NCBI GenBank assembly: GCA_017627765.1
Contig: JAGAGD010000044.1
Location: forward strand, 36,786 to 100,785
Source: Prevotella sp.
Lineage (GTDB): Bacteria; Bacteroidota; Bacteroidia; Bacteroidales; Bacteroidaceae
Length of the DNA stretch: 64,000 nt
Reading direction: 5' to 3'
The notes under the pieces: model-generated
What the model was told of the DNA's origin: nothing
Database searches by the model: none
Seen by the model: the letters and a program-made list of their open reading frames with translations, nothing else
In this document: positions 63,591-64,000 of the stretch, one piece after another
How positions within the stretch are numbered: position 1 is the first letter of the stretch
How the letters are laid out: each line of letters starts with the position of its first letter
Program-made: the position numbers and the translations under genes

Positions 63591-63998
63591 GAAAAACCTG
63601 CAATTTTCGGAGGCGAGTTGGGTAAAAAATTGATTAACTAAACCCGCCCATAACTTAAAATTTTACGACTGAGAAAAATAAAGTTGCAAAATATGCGAGT
63701 ATTTGGCGGTTTCTCGCTGTTTTTAGTAAATCGTTCAATATCAAGACATTATACGTTTCGTCTCAGAACTCATAAGTGTTAAAAAAGTCAAAGGGCATCT
63801 TTCGCAGTGTGAAAGGGCACGTTTGACACTGCAATATGCCACATATCGCAGTGCGATATGCCACGTTTCGCATCGCGAAAGGACACCTTTCACTTTTTCA
63901 TTCCTTATGTTCGTTTACATAGTTTAAGCCGATTGATTAACAATTAAACACATTTTTGCATTCAGCCTCGTGCCAAACGGAAAATCTTTCTCTAGAAT
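63591..63998 (-). repeat. Dispersed 407-base repeat, copy B (inverted)
   Basis: The reverse complement aligns with 37624-38030 over its full length with few gaps. The match reaches the last bases of the window, so its outer boundary may lie beyond the edge. GTTAATCAAT again occurs near both ends. Differences from copy A are mostly single substitutions, several of which fall in the tandem core. No ORF of 60 codons lies inside. Confidence 0.9.
63787..63886 (-). repeat. Core of copy B: four 22-base palindromic units plus a partial fifth
   Basis: Reading the minus strand, units lie at 63886-63865, 63864-63843, 63842-63821 and 63820-63799, with the partial at 63798-63787. Unit 1 is a perfect TTTCGC-gat-GCGAAA here (imperfect in copy A). 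Unit 2 keeps CATATCGC/GCGATATG. Unit 4 has one changed base in its left arm (CTTTCAC). Confidence 0.9.
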
Positions 63999-64000
63999 TA

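Overview
The window looks like chromosomal DNA of a Bacteroidota bacterium, most likely a Prevotella-type member of the Bacteroidales. The evidence is internal. Promoters fit the Bacteroidota pattern, TAnnTTTG at -7 with a TTG/TTTG about 19-20 bases upstream, and are clear ahead of the tmRNA, both tRNAs and many genes. Respiratory complex I has a fused nuoCD and no nuoEFG. There is a long PPi-dependent phosphofructokinase, a serine palmitoyltransferase, tRNAs without encoded CCA, and a tmRNA tag ending YALAA. The DNA is AT-rich overall. Most of it is a normal core chromosome; the accessory part is a surface-polysaccharide locus.

Layout. 1-1.74 kb: kdsD-kdsA (Kdo synthesis, minus). 1.96-2.5 kb: small outer-membrane barrel protein. 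3.0-13.1 kb: ten-gene nuo operon (minus). 13.3-16.8 kb: BadF-type sugar kinase diverging from a large MscS-like channel. 16.9-27.6 kb: polysaccharide locus with a minimal phosphoglycosyl transferase, Wza-like export protein, Wzz, Wzx flippase, Wzy polymerase and three GT2 enzymes on the minus strand, plus one convergent GT2. 27.97-28.37 kb: tmRNA, followed by a TupA-like ATP-grasp gene. 29.4-31.9 kb: GH25 muramidase and PFP. 32.0-37.5 kb: plus-strand cassette of a small unknown protein, a PlsC-like acyltransferase, an unusual split amidase and a YgiQ-type radical SAM protein. 38.1-39.8 kb: prmA and a TrmH methyltransferase. 40.0-42.6 kb: a Trp/Tyr-rich secreted protein and a FadL-like barrel. 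42.8-46.2 kb: manC-gmd-fcl for GDP-L-fucose. Then tRNA-Lys, a lipid kinase diverging from serine palmitoyltransferase, tRNA-Pro, htpG, eno and kdsB. 54.2-58.6 kb: a 14-repeat MORN protein, glgB and an unknown membrane protein. 58.7-63.3 kb: membrane-bound MutS-like ATPase, ruvC, metallo-hydrolase, rsmG and a DUF3298 lipoprotein (minus).

Much of the window serves the cell envelope. Kdo (kdsD, kdsA, kdsB) and GDP-fucose (manC, gmd, fcl) supply activated sugars. The wz locus builds and exports a polysaccharide. The lipid kinase and serine palmitoyltransferase suggest sphingolipid metabolism, and the GH25 and split amidase act on or near the wall.

The most unusual item is not a gene. A roughly 407-base non-coding element occurs twice, inverted, at 37624-38030 and 63591-63998. 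At its centre are four tandem 22-base units, most of them palindromic, which can pair in two mutually exclusive hairpin registers. It contains no usable ORF, matches no family I recognise, and could be a structured RNA, a REP/MITE-like mobile repeat or a recombination site.
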